Below, one piece after another: positions 11,877 to 23,404 of a stretch of DNA of 64,000 nucleotides; the first letter of the stretch is position 1; each line of letters starts with the position of its first letter. Under the pieces are notes generated by a model, which saw only the letters and a program-made list of their open reading frames with translations, made no database searches and was not told the origin of the DNA. Source of the DNA: Jaapia argillacea MUCL 33604. Lineage: Eukaryota; Basidiomycota; Agaricomycetes; Jaapiales; Jaapiaceae. A program made the position numbers and the translations under genes. The stretch is taken from NCBI GenBank assembly GCA_000697665.1, contig KL197721.1, forward strand, positions 391,376-455,375, given 5' to 3'.

Positions 11877-13998
11877 TTAGTGAGCACCATCGTGGTAAGG
11901 GTCGGAGTAGCTATAATCTTTCGATTGAGCTGGTGGGAAGGCATCCACTCGTGTCGTGTTTGGGATGGGCTTATACCCCACGTTTTTGCTACCCCGCATA
12001 GTGACGACGGCGAGGACGAGGATCAACAATATCACCGCGCCGAGCAGGCCAATGATAATGTATGAATTCCTCAAGAGCTCGGGACTAAGGCCGGATGATG
12101 TCGTAGATTCAGACACAGCAGCGTTGATGGGATCTAAATTGAACAAGAGGACAGGGCTGAGACAGATATTCGGAATAGATGTCTGATTTTTTGGACTTAC
12201 CAGGTGCAGCGGATTTTCCTTTCTGAGAGGCTACGTATGCCTTGAGGCGAGCATCATTGAGTTGGTCGAATTCCGCCCATGCTTTGGCTGGGTCGGTCGT
12301 CTAATCCCCAAAAGGGAGGTTTAGCAAAAGGCGACACGATATGAAAAGCTGATTACGCACCGACAAAAGCTGGATGAAAGGATCGGTACTGGCAGGTGTA
12401 GCCCATTTGCCGAAGTCATACACTGCGTAGACGTTACGCAAGAATGAATCGCCGAGATTAGCGTCTACAAACAAAATGGTAATAAGTCCACCAAATATGG
12501 GAAAGGAGAGGAAGTCCGCACCAACTGGAGATCCAGCGGGTGGATCAACAGCACTGAAAGCACCGTAGCATATAGGTGCACCAGAATCATCGACATCCCC
12601 GGCATAAGTAGCATCCAATGGGTGGACGGGATATGTGACACCGCCAAAGACGAAGCTGACGTTGAGTTTGGTGCTGCAGGGTAGTTGCCAACCATCGTCA
12701 GTCAAATTGGCTCCTTTGATGCTTCCATAAATGGCGTTGGCATAATATGTTGGAACCTGTGCTGAAAGTGAAGTGGTTCAGGTCCAAATATGGGAGTGCT
12801 GTGGTGGTCCTTGAAACTCACAAAGCGAATTTCCAGTGTCAAGTAGAGTGAGAGTTTGACCGGAGCCAACAATCGGGCTCTTGCTATTAATGCAAAATCA
12901 ACAAAATATTCTTGCCAGAGCATAATGTAAGGACTCACAAAATGGAGTGGCCGTTAAACGTCTTTCCGTTAACCACTACTCCGTCCATCGGGGTGGACCA
13001 GTATGGAGCATTATTCGAGACTTCCACAACTTTGAGGACAGGCGACTTGCTGACCGCTTCAAATCCAGTCCCGACTTCGCCTACGTGACCGTCAGCATCG
13101 TACATCCATGGTACCAACACGTGATCGACCGCACCGATAGTAAAAACGCCTCCGGATGTGACGCCCAAGTTAGGATCCCTCGACAGTTGGAAAGTAATGA
13201 AATTGGGCTCCGAGGGGTAAATCATGAACACCTAAAACGAGAGTAAGTTCAACCTTTCTGCGCAGGGAAATACAGGGATGGCCGACATTATCAAGGAAAG
13301 ACGCTCCGTTGTAAGACGACTTTGCGGCACCCAAGGTCTTCCAAATACTCGAGAGGCCAGGACTATGAAGGTGTTCAAACAGGGAAGATGCGGTCGAAAA
13401 AATCACCACTCACGGTCCGACGCCAAGTAGACCTTTATCACCGGAAGTCGTAGCATTACTTTTGGGAGCGGAAACTATCCATTGAGTCTCAGAACACATA
13501 ACCTTCATAATTCAAACCCATGTAAGACTCACTGAACGCCTGCTTGGGAACGGTGAAATTGCCAAATGATACTGGGCCAACCATAATTGGGCCTTGTGCA
13601 ACACTCCCATCACTAACAAATGGAAAACATTTAGCTTTGCTCAAACAACAAATTCGCCAGGATTACCCGTATGTGAGAGATCCAGGAACCCCAGAATTGG
13701 CGAAGCCAGACAGATTCACTCCGTCCGTGTCCAGCCAGAGGTCTGAGCTACCAGTGTCGATTTGGACCTTCAGGCGCCAGCTGAGATTCAGACACATCCG
13801 GGACACTGGGGTATTACTTACTTCGAAAGCTTGCCCATCGGCGTAGATCGTACCAACGTAGATGTCCTGGACGTCAGCGACGTTAACGTTCGTGAAGTCA
13901 AAGGACGTAGAGTGAGGCGAGTCTCTGCGGAATGGCAGACGGTATGCAGACGATGCCGCAACCAGCGAGAGCATCAAAGATACATATGTCGATCGCAT
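11877..13998 (-). CDS. Membrane-anchored aspartic peptidase 1 (family A1)
   Basis: Pepsin-like endopeptidase, first of four in tandem. The ATG at 13998 gives the signal peptide MRSTYVSLMLSLVAASSA, then YRLPFRRDSPHSTSF. The first catalytic motif VQIDTGSSDLW follows an intron; the second is LTLLDTGNSL (about 12830-12860), with Asn at the fourth place where Thr is usual. The chain is split by about ten introns. The last exon holds one hydrophobic span (SYIIIGLLGAVILLILVLAV), a basic stop-transfer (TMRGSKN) and a tail with KNVGYKPIPN and YSYSDPYHDGAH. It is therefore predicted to be a type I protein with the enzyme outside the cell or in the vacuole/secretory lumen. No break is seen. Its closest relative is peptidase 2. 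Confidence 0.88.
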
Positions 13999-14080
13999 CC
14001 TTGTCGTCCTCACTACGAGAGGGGATGGGGGGTCCGAGGACGGTACTTGAAGTGAGGTTCAATGGATGATAACAGTGGCA

Positions 14081-14088
14081 TTTTATAG
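14081..14088 (-). promoter_or_regulatory. TATA box of aspartic peptidase 1
   Basis: Minus-strand CTATAAAA, 83-90 bp before the ATG. Peptidases 2, 3 and 4 have an equivalent box at 70-90 bp. A CCAAT box (plus-strand 14237-14241, AGCCAATCA) lies about 240 bp upstream and is conserved in copy B. Confidence 0.5.
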
Positions 14089-14454
14089 TTTCATCGAGAC
14101 ACATGCCACAATACCCGACTGCCCCAATACGACCCCCGCGATGCGCGAGTCTAAGGATGAAGTCCAGTTGGCGCTGCAGCTGGCGATATGAAAAGTGACA
14201 CGCCTCAACGGAATGGTCAATAGCCGGTCGGATCAGCCAATCAGGTTACTGCATATACATCCACCGTCACAGCCTCTCTGCTCACTTCTACATCCGTGAA
14301 GACCGAGGGCGGCATCAGCAAAGCTACAAATCACTTACACATTTTGTGAGTCTTGGATGGGTTGTCGACTTGCGCAAGTTGCTCGCCAGTCAGACCAAGT
14401 TCGCCATCACAGACCAAGTTCAGAAAGCGATGTTAAGCCCAAGTGTTCAAGTCA

Positions 14455-14503
14455 GTGTTGGTAGAGACGGCGTCAGCCTTCTCTGAGCCGTCTCTGCCAA
14501 CAC
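14455..14503. repeat. Inverted repeat, 17-bp arms, 15-nt loop
   Basis: Left arm GTGTTGGTAGAGACGGC (14455-14471) and right arm GCCGTCTCTGCCAACAC (14487-14503) pair at 16 of 17 positions. It lies in the stretch between the two duplicated blocks. Confidence 0.85.
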
Positions 14504-14978
14504 TCGGTTTGTAGGCTGACCGTGCGGTTTGATGTGAGCCGTGAAAGCCTGATGGCTATTTCCACATCCATGAATCCCACGACTCCCCAAATCAGGTCAA
14601 TACACGTGACTTATTCTCATCGGGCCGATGCTTTGTTGTGTGTCGTTGTGAAACAAGCCACTGAACCAAATATGTATCAATCTCGTCACTTCCCCGCTCA
14701 CGCCTCTCAGCCCCATTTCGGATCTCTGAAACTTGTCACAAAGTGGTTTAGCAAATGTCAAGAATGCCCCATTTCAAATTTAAAGGCAAAAGAAACAAGT
14801 GTAGATACAATGTCCAGTACACAACAATCGCAGCAGAGAGAAAGCACAATCCGCATTCATACAACTTGAAGTGACGGGGGATATCTCTAACACCACATCG
14901 ATCATCTTCACAGCCTCCCTGACGCCCCCCAAAGTGAAACAAATTCCAAATTCCAAATTCCTCAAGATATTGCACCCA

Positions 14979-17105
14979 TTAGTGAGCGCCGTCGTGGTAA
15001 GGGTCGGAGTAGCTATAATCTTTTGATTGAGCTGGTGGGAAGGCATCCACTCGTGTCGTGTTCGGGACGGGTTTATACCCCACGTTTTTGCTACCCCGCA
15101 TAGTGACGACGGCGAGGACGAGGATCAACAATATCACTGCACCGAGCAGGCCAATGATAATGTATGAGTTCCTCAAGAGCTCTGGACTAAGGCCAGATGA
15201 TGTTGTGGAATCAGACGCAGCGGCGTTGATGGGATCTAGTTTGAACAAGAGGGACAGGGCTGAGAACAGATATTCGGAATAGATTGCTGATTTTATGGAC
15301 TTACCAGGTGCAGCGGATTTTCCGCCCTGAGAAGTTATGTATGCCTTAAGGCGAGCATTGTTGAGTTGGTCGAATTCTGCCCATGCTTTGGTTGGGTCGG
15401 TCGTCTGATCCCGAAATGGGAGGTTTAGCGAGAAGGCGACGCCAAATGAAAAGCTAATTACACACCGACAAAAGCTGGATGAAAGGATCGGAATCGGCAG
15501 GTGTAGCCCATTTGCCAAAGTCAAACACGGAGTAGACGTTACGCAAGAACGAATCGCCGAGAGCAACCTCTACAAGCAAATTGGTTTAAGTCCACCAAAT
15601 ATGGGAGAGAGGAGGGGGAATCCGCACCAAATACAGATCCAGCTGGTTGATCTTCGGGGCCGAAAGCACCGAAGCATACAGGTGCACCCGAATCATCAAT
15701 ACCCCCGACATAAGTAGCATCCAATGGATGGATGGGATATGTGACACCGCCAAAGACGAAGCTGATGTTGAGTTTGGTGCTGCAGGGTACTTGCCAACCA
15801 TTGTCAGTCAACTTGGCTCCTTTGATGCTTCCATAAATGGCGTTGGCATAATATGTTGGAACCGATGCTGAGAGTGAAGTAGTTCAGATCAAAATGTGGG
15901 GGTGCTGTGGTGGTCATTGAAACTCACAAAGAGAATTTCCAGTGTCAAGTAGAGCGAGGGTTTGACCGGAGCTGACAATCGGGCTCTTGCTATCCAAAGT
16001 CCAAAATCAGCAAAAAGTTCCTTCAAGGGGACCATCGAAGGACTCACAAAATGGAGTGGCCGTTGAACGTCTTTCCGTTGACCACTACTCCGTCCATCGG
16101 GGTGGACCAGAACGGAACAGTATTTGAGACTTCCACAACTTTGAGGACAGGCGACTTGCTGACCGCTTCTAGTCCCGTCCCGACTTCGCCTTTGTGACAG
16201 TCAGCATCGCGATGTCCATGGTACCAACACATGATCGTCCGCACCGATGGTAAACACGCCTCCGGACGTGACGCCCAAGTTAGGATCCCTCGACAGTTGG
16301 AAAGTAATGAAATTGGGCTCCGAGGGGTAAATCATGAATACCTGAGACAAGATTAAATTCGACATGTCTGCGCGTGGAAACCCAGGGATGACTGACATTA
16401 TCAAGAAAAGACGCTCCGTTGTAAGATGACTTTGCGGCGCCCAAGGTCTTCCAAACATTCGAGAGGCCAGGACTATCGAGGAGCTCAAACGGGGAAGATG
16501 CGGTCGAAAGATCACCACTCACGGTCCGACGCCAAGGAGACCTTTATCACCTGAAGTCGTAGCATTACTTTTGGGTGCGGAAACTATCAATTGGGTCTCA
16601 GCACACGTAACCCTCATAGTTCAAACTCATAAGACTCACTGAACGCCTGTTTGGCGACGGTAAAGTTGCCAAATGATACTGGACCAACCAAAATTGGGCC
16701 TTGTGCAACGGTCATATCACTAACGGGTGGTAAACGTTTAGCTTTGCTCAAACGACGAAGTCGCCAGAATTACCCGTATGTGATAGATCCAGGGACCCCA
16801 GTATTGGTGAAGCCGGAGAGATTCACTCCATCCGTGTCCAGCCAGAGGTCTGAGCTACCAGTGTCGAGCTGGACCTTCAGACGCCAGTTGAGATTCAGAC
16901 ACATCCAAGACACTGAGGTATTACTTACTTCGAAAGCTTCCCCATTGGCGTAGATCGTACCGACGTAGATGTCCTTGAAGTCAGCGGCGTTAACGTTCGT
17001 GAAGCCAAAGGATGTGGAATGAGGTGAGTCTCTGCGGAATGGCAGACGGTATGCAGACGACGCCGCAACCAGCGAGAGCATAAAAGATGCATATATCGAT
17101 CGCAT
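14979..17105 (-). CDS. Membrane-anchored aspartic peptidase 2 (family A1)
   Basis: Recent duplicate of peptidase 1 with the same intron layout. The signal peptide is MRSIYASFMLSLVAASSA. The catalytic motifs are VQLDTGSSDLW and a second LDTGNSL (about 15930-15970). The C-terminal exon is almost identical to that of peptidase 1: linker STTSSGLSPELLRNS, one membrane span, TMRGSKNVGYKPVPN and a tail ending DPYHDGAH. Differences are scattered and do not open stops in the exons I followed, so both copies look functional. An intron acceptor near 16200 has drifted from GTAG to AAAG but is still AG. The upstream ATG at 17180 would hide the signal peptide, so 17105 is preferred. Confidence 0.87.
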
Positions 17106-18336
17106 CGTTGTCGTCGTCACTACGAGAGGAGAGGGGAGGTTCGAGGACGGTAGCGGTGAGAATTGATGGATTATAATCATGGCATTTTATACTTCCGTTG
17201 AGGCACATTGCCACAAGACCAGATTGCCCCGATACGACCCCCGTGATGCGCGAGACTAAGGATGAAGGGAGATGAAGGGGTGAGTGTAAGTGCTTGATAA
17301 GGTTAGACTAATCAGGACCGCCCAGGAAGTCGATCAAGACAATACGACACAGCCACGATGCAGCAAAACACCCAATTGGCGCTGCAGCTGGCGATACGAA
17401 AGGCGACACGCCTCAACCGAATGGTCAATAGCCGATCGGATTAGCCAATCATGTCCCTGCTTGCACCTCCACCGTCACAGCCTCTCTGCTCGCTTCCACC
17501 TCCGACGGAGGGTATTCAGTTACAGCCCCCTGCCGTATGTCTACCAACACGTCTTGGCAGGCCCGAGGCATTAGGTTGACAGGAGTAAGCGCCCATCGCC
17601 ATCGGGCGCTAAGGATGCGCCTCAGTCTGTGGAGCTCAATGCATCGGCCCAGACTAGAGGAGTCGAGAGATGGCGAGCAGAGTTTGATAAGTAGTCGAAA
17701 TGCGAAATGGACGTCCGCTCACCCGCTTGGCTCTAAACACAATGTGGATTCTCGAAGGGCAGATTTGTCGTACTTTCCCTTCGCGTAATATCGACGATGA
17801 GCATCTTTCAAAGGTTCCGACTGGTTCCGCCCGTTAACGAAGGATGTCTCCTCATGGAGAGTGAGAAGACGGACGCAGAACTCACGATGGTGGAAACCAT
17901 CATACAGCGACAAGCACGCATCATCTTGTCGTTCAGGTGCTTCCCATAGAACTACATCCGAGCCCGACACGGCGTCTCACGCATTTCGGTCGAGCGATTG
18001 CACCGCCCGATGCCCGAAATCGAAACACAATCGAGCTCCGAACACAATGCCAGGGTCGTCCCACAGAAATCCTGGCTATCTTCGCGTCGAAGATTAGAAC
18101 ACGATCCTTGCATATGACGGCAACACGACTCGTTGATGAGCAAGTGAAGATACAATTTCCAAGACTACGAACGTTAGCAAAAGGCACAGGGAGTCCGGGA
18201 CTGTGACGTGAATACACAAGATAGGAGAAGTTACTCAAGTCCATCGTCCATCAACTCAAACACTGGATGTCCAAAAGAGTCACAGAAAAATACTCGTGTC
18301 TCCTAGATTCCGCAACATATTCTCGTACACACCACT
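17106..18336. other. Intergenic between peptidases 2 and 3
   Basis: Promoter of peptidase 2 (to about 17510) and then about 820 bp with overlapping short open frames on both strands but no domain. I looked for a remnant of the membrane-span exon downstream of peptidase 3 (18240-18336) and saw none. Confidence 0.55.
17184..17191 (-). promoter_or_regulatory. TATA box of aspartic peptidase 2
   Basis: Minus-strand GTATAAAATGCC, about 80 bp before the ATG, at the same place as in copy A. Confidence 0.5.
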
Positions 18337-20113
18337 TCAGCCGCCTTTTCCATAGATGGCAAGATACGCATTGATACGAACAGTGTTGAGAGAGTCAAAC
18401 TCTGCCCAAGCTTTCGCCGGATCCGTTGTCTACAAGGGGAGATGTTTCAATAACAACACACAGGAGGTGGGAGTGAGGTGCGTACCGATAGAAGTTGTAT
18501 GAAAGGAGCAGTACTTCCAGCTGTGACCCATTTTCCATAGTCATACAAAGAATAGACATTGCGCAGGAAGGAATCCCCAAGTGCGACATCTGGATACAAG
18601 AGGCGTGAGATGAGGGAATGACAGGATGAGAGAGATTCCCTACCGTTTGGAGAATCGGTTGTAACATCAGCGCCGCTGAATGCACCTACACACATTGCGT
18701 TGCCGTTGTCATCAGTGCCAGCAACATAAGCGACATCCAATGGATGGACTGGGAATGTTTGTCCGCCAAAGACAAAGCTAACGTTGACCTTGCCGCCACA
18801 TGGCACTACCCAGGTTCCGTTAGTTAAATTCGCTCCTGGGATGCTACCGTACAGGGCGTTGGCGTAATATGTGGGTAGTGACCCTGAGAGAAGGGCGGTT
18901 AGTATTCAGAGACTGCCGCCGTTCACATATGCTTAGATACTTACCCAGAGAATTTCCTGTATCGAGCAACGCGAGAGTTTGACTGGAACCAACAAGGGAA
19001 CTATTACTATGGGGTTCGATTCATCAGTCAAAGCGCTTCAACGCAAATCGAGGAAGAAGACCCACAATACCGAATGACCGGAGTAGTTCTTTCCATTCAC
19101 AACCATCCCGTCCATGGGGGTGGTCCAGTACGGGATGGCGTTATTGACTTCGACAACCTTGAGCTCTGGAGCCTTTTGAACAGCCTTCAACCCGGAACCC
19201 ACTTCGCCTACTTGCAGGTTAGCACTCCACTATCAGGCAAGTGAAACATCGAACAATGACATACCAATCGTGAACACTCCTCCCGAGGTGACAGCTAGTT
19301 CGGGATCCCTTGAAAGCTGGAACGTGATGAAGTTGGGTTCTTTGGGGTATGTCATGAATATCTATATCAAACTCAGTACGGCTCTAGAGCAACCGTGAGG
19401 AGACATACATTATCAATGAAGGAGGCCCCACTGTAGGACGAATTTTCCAATTCCAAGACAGTCAAAATATTCGAGAGAGCAGGACTAGTGGAGGTTTCCG
19501 TGATGAGATTCATTGACTTCAGATAATTGTCACTCACGGTCCCACTCCGAGTAGCCCTGTATCCCCGGAGGTCGTGGCGTTGCTCCCGGGAGCTGAGACT
19601 GCCAGACGGTTCAGCGGTATAGCAACAGTGTATATACCGGACAGGCTCACTGAATGCTTGTTTAGACACCGTAAAATTCCCAAAGTCGACCGATCCAACC
19701 AGGATTGGGCCGGTGGCAACGGTACCATCGCTAGACGAAGGTTACTTACGACGACTCCATAAAGATTGGAAAGACGTACCCGTATCCTATGTACCCGGTG
19801 ACGGAAGTGTTGGTGAAACCAGATAGAGTCACTCCCTCTGTATCGAGCCACAGGTCTGAGCTCCCAGTGTCGAGTTGTACCTTTTAAAGCCGCGAATTGG
19901 TTACCCATACACGCACGAATCCCAGAGGCTGCTTACCTCGTATGGTTGGCCACCGACATAGATCGTACCGACATAAATGTCACGGTTATCAGCAGCATTC
20001 ACATTCGTGAAATTGAACGATGTGGAATGGGATGAACCCCTACGAAAAGGGAGCCGGTAGGCTGAAGATACAGCAACGAGTGAGAGAATGAGGGATGCGA
20101 ATGTCGATCGCAT
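18337..20113 (-). CDS. Soluble aspartic peptidase 3 (family A1), lacking the membrane tail
   Basis: Third array member. Signal peptide MRSTFASLILSLVAVSSA, then YRLPFRRGSSHSTSF. Catalytic motifs are VQLDTGSSDLW and LALLDTGNSL (about 18955-18985). It diverges from peptidases 1 and 2 at many sites but keeps the intron pattern. The last exon reads AKAWAEFDSLNTVRINAYLA and stops after IYGKGG, at the point where peptidases 1, 2 and 4 enter the linker to the membrane span. The product should thus be released instead of anchored. Both catalytic aspartates are kept and no break is seen upstream, so this looks like a functional change in location, not decay. Confidence 0.86.
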
Positions 20114-20181
20114 AGTAAACTGTTAACCAGGAGAGAGGAGAGGCGGAAGCAGCCTGAGGGTAGGAAAGGTTTCCGAACCAG

Positions 20182-20189
20182 CTTTTATG
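20182..20189 (-). promoter_or_regulatory. TATA-like box of aspartic peptidase 3
   Basis: Minus-strand ACATAAAAGC about 70-75 bp before the ATG at 20113; weaker than in the other copies. Confidence 0.4.
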
Positions 20190-20769
20190 TTGCTGCAATT
20201 CATCGCCATCAATGACGACTTGCAAAACTTGTGATCTATGGGGATTCAGAAGCATTAAACGCAAGTGAGCTTCCATGTACTCACTGCAGCGCTTCACGGG
20301 GTTAGGCCGATCGCAACCGCCCAAGAAGTTGATGGCGTTGGGCAAAGGTGGGCACAGGCACATGATGAGGACAGGCTTTGCTCCGAGTCTGAGTGAGCAT
20401 TTTGCGTGAAGGCCGCTCGGCGACCCAAATCAAGCAGCCAATTACCCCATCGAACCACCTACTTACCTCCATACAACAGCCTCGTCGCTCATTTCTGGGG
20501 TCCAGAAGAAACGCTAGGTGCAAAGGCTACAGCCATAGTGCCACCGTAATGCTCCTGAAGACTCCATAGCAAACAGCTAAAAATAGGGAGCAGAACACGA
20601 CAAACTCTTTCTCCACCACGTTTTCGACAGCACTCTTGCAACGCACCAGAAACTATCAAATCCAGATTGATGAATTGGAAAGTATGAGGAAGCATCTTTG
20701 TTTGACTTCATATGGCCTGGGGAGAGTGGTCTGATGGTGTCGACGGTGACCGTGGAGAACATTATCCCC

Positions 20770-20800
20770 TGCGCCCTTGGATGGAATATCCAAGGGCGCA
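20770..20800. repeat. Perfect inverted repeat, 13-bp arms, 5-nt loop
   Basis: TGCGCCCTTGGAT (20770-20782), loop GGAAT, ATCCAAGGGCGCA (20788-20800). All 13 positions pair. Confidence 0.9.
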
Positions 20801-20817
20801 TAAGGCGATGCGTACCG

Positions 20818-20836
20818 CAATGCAATGATTGCATTG
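20818..20836. repeat. Near-perfect palindrome, 9-bp arms
   Basis: CAATGCAAT, one centre base, ATTGCATTG, only 17 bp after the preceding hairpin. Confidence 0.8.
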
Positions 20837-21304
20837 AAGAAGCCGATCCTCGTCATACATGCCGCTTCGTTGATTCATGGGATCCAGAGGCTCCACCCAC
20901 GTTGCAACATTGCGAGAGAACGAGATACCCGAGACTGGTAGGCGCCTGTGCTCTAAACCGATGGACGCATCGTTGAAGCTAATATTGAAGCTCGAAGCTT
21001 GAACTTCAATGAAGTAGCACTAGGATCAAGTTGGCTATTCTTAGATTCAGCAGCGAATCAGGAGGTTGTGGCTGCGGCCTTGCGACAAACATACGCCAGA
21101 TCGCCAACAACCTCAGACAAGGTTTGATTCGAATAAATGGTGAACAAATCGTCACGGCCTGCAACGGGCGTCCAACGAGTACCAGTACAATCACAAAAAT
21201 ATAAAAACCAAGATAGTCCTTGCCTGATCATTGTCCATCAAAAGAAACGAGAAAGTCATCGAAAGACCCAAACACCACCATCATCACAGAGAAAAAATCG
21301 TCGA

Positions 21305-23404
21305 TCATCGCCTCCCACTCTCCTCGTAAGGGTCATTATAAGTGTACTCTTTCCTCCCAGGGGGCAAAAATGCGTCTGAATCCTCACTAACCGCCCGAGG
21401 CACGTTCGGCACCGCCTTGTATCCAACGTTCTTCTTCCCTCTCAGAATCAACACACATAAGACGACGAGCATCACCAAAACGCCAGCCAACAACCCCATG
21501 ATGACGTAGGAGTTGGTGAGTAGTTGTGCATTGTTTGACCCAGATGACGAAGACAATGGTGGAGGTGAAGGAGATGCCGAAGGGACAGTCGAATTGGCTA
21601 AATTGGTGTTTAGTCGTACACGCCCATCTTTCGCAGCTGATGTCGAACTCGGGTTTGTGACCATAGCGCTGTAGGCGGCTAGACGAGCGGCATTACTGCT
21701 GTCAAAACTCGCCCAGGCCTTGTTAGGGTCCGTAATCTGATTCGCACGGATCTAGTCAGCAGACTAAACCGCTGGGTTAACAATTGAAAAGACTCACGCT
21801 GAGGATTTGAATGAAAGGATCTGTACCTCCCGTAGTCGCCCAGGATCCGAAATCAAACAAGGAATAGACGTTTCTCAGGAACGCATCGCCCAGAAGGAAG
21901 TCTTTCCAATAGGATGAGCGCGTTACTTTCTAGAGCAGATCGATCTGACTCACCAGCCCCAATCTTATTCGGATCGCCACCAACGAAAGAGCCGAAGCAG
22001 TAGGTATTTCCGTACTGATCGACTTCACCCACGAAGGTGACATCAAGGGGGTCAATGGGGAACACCTCATTCCCAAATACAAACGTCAAGTTGAGTTTCG
22101 TGTCACATGGGACCCAGTAGTAGCCGTCGTTGGGTAGGTATTGGGCCCCAGGTAGGTTTTTGTAGATAGCATCTGCGAAAGCCGTAGGGACGAGTGCTAT
22201 GGGAAAAAGGTTTAAAGGTAAGTGGGATGGTGGGTTGCAATGAGAGGAAGGAGCGTACTAAGAGAAGTTCCAGTGTCGAGCCATGCGAGGGTTTCGCCTG
22301 AGGGGAGGAAGGTGGTGTTGCTATTTAAGTGTCATAAGCAGCAGACAGATTGCAGCGAAAAAACGATGACATACTAAATCGAAGTTCCAGTATATTTCTG
22401 GCCGTTAATGGTCATGGCGTTCATCGGGATGGTCCACGTCGGGAAGTTAGGGATGGGGGCGACAACTTTCCGGACGGGCGTGTTGGAGATTGCAGAGTAA
22501 TCATGATCAATGTCTCCAAGAGTGAAAGCTCCTCCTGAAGTGATGCCCATCACGGAATCCCTGGTTAATAAAAACGTCATGACGTTCGGTTCCTCAGGGT
22601 AGATCTTGAAGATCTGTTTGAGCAAACATACAGATTAGCTATTACTGGGACCACGGCCCATGCTAATACACATACATTATCCAAAAGCGAACTACCGTCA
22701 TAAGCAGAGTTGTAATTCTTCAGATATTTCGCGACGTTCGACATTCCGGGACTGGGTCATTTCTTGTCAGCAGTGCTTCACAAGCTCAAGAACAAGGTAA
22801 GAAACTCACGCTCCCAGACCTAACAGGCCACCATCACCAGCCGTTGTGGCGTTACTGCCAGGGGCCGATACTGAAAGATAAGATTCTTGGTGAACTTGGG
22901 GGAACTGAGCAAGGAGAACGAACACTCACTGAAAGCTTGCTTGGCAACTGTGAAATCTCCAAACTGAACCGGGGCGAGGTAGATAGGTCCCTGAGCCACA
23001 TCGCCATCACTAAGAGGTCGACATTAGTGGCGACATTTGAGAGTATATGGCTTGTTGTGACATACCCATAGGTGATACCCCCTTTGATCCCGGTATTGGT
23101 CAATCCAGAAAGGTCCGTATGTGTGGTGTCTATCCACAGATCAGAACTTCCGGTGTCTAGTTGTACCTGCGCGATTTGAGTAAAACAAGAGACGCGAGAG
23201 TACAATAAAGAAGTCACTTACAGTGTAAGGTACATTGTTAAGATAGATTGTCCCGACATAAATATCCCGATAATCCCCAGTATTGACGTTCGTAAAGTCG
23301 AAGGACGTAGAGTGGGCAGTTTGTCGGCGGAACGGAAGAGTAAAAGCTTGGGCTGTTCGGCTGAGTGTTAAGAGAAAGGACACGAAAAGCGTCACGCGCA
23401 ACAT
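21305..23404 (-). CDS. Membrane-anchored aspartic peptidase 4 (family A1)
   Basis: Most divergent array member. Signal peptide MLRVTLFVSFLLTLSRTAQA, then FTLPFRRQTAHSTSF. Catalytic motifs are VQLDTGSSDLW (about 23150) and LAWLDTGTSL (about 22270), with the usual Thr in the second. The C-terminal exon has a Ser/Pro-rich linker, a single span (SYVIMGLLAGVLVMLVVLCV), then LRGKKNVGYKAVPN and YTYNDPYEESGRR. The tail thus shares the KNVGYK-x-(V/I)PN core and the Y(S/T)Y-x-DPY core with copies 1 and 2, although the linker differs completely. That pattern suggests the tail is under selection. It is probably the oldest lineage of the array. Confidence 0.87.

Larger units (their letters stand above)
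11670..14300. repeat. Tandem duplication, copy A (peptidase 1 with flanks)
   Basis: The left edge is the CCCATTT...AAAGGCA segment of the 3' flank. The right edge lies in the promoter after the shared block with GGCGCTGCAGCTGGCGATA and CCACCGTCACAGCCTCTCTG. Copy B is at 14760-17510 in the same orientation. Exons, introns, 3' flank and promoter all align by eye, with scattered substitutions and small indels. Confidence 0.85.
13999..14978. other. Intergenic between peptidases 1 and 2
   Basis: Promoter of peptidase 1 (to about 14300), then about 450 bp unique to this gap, then the 3' flank of peptidase 2 (from about 14760). The unique part contains a 12-bp direct repeat (CAGACCAAGTTC at 14391 and 14410) and a long hairpin at 14455-14503. 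Confidence 0.6.
14760..17510. repeat. Tandem duplication, copy B (peptidase 2 with flanks)
   Basis: Second copy of the unit at 11670-14300. Its promoter carries about 70 bp absent from copy A (around 17310-17370, near CAGGACCGCCCAGGAAGTCG), so the CCAAT box (17455-17459) lies further from the start than in copy A. Confidence 0.85.
20114..21304. other. Intergenic between peptidases 3 and 4
   Basis: 1.2 kb with no convincing gene. It holds two short perfect inverted repeats (20770-20800 and 20818-20836) and a TTGAAGC/GCTTGAA-rich patch at about 20973-21014. Confidence 0.6.

Noticed and set aside
20770-20836. Terminal inverted repeats of a DNA transposon
   Set aside because: The arms are only a few bases apart with no internal sequence or target-site duplication, so this is a hairpin and not element ends.
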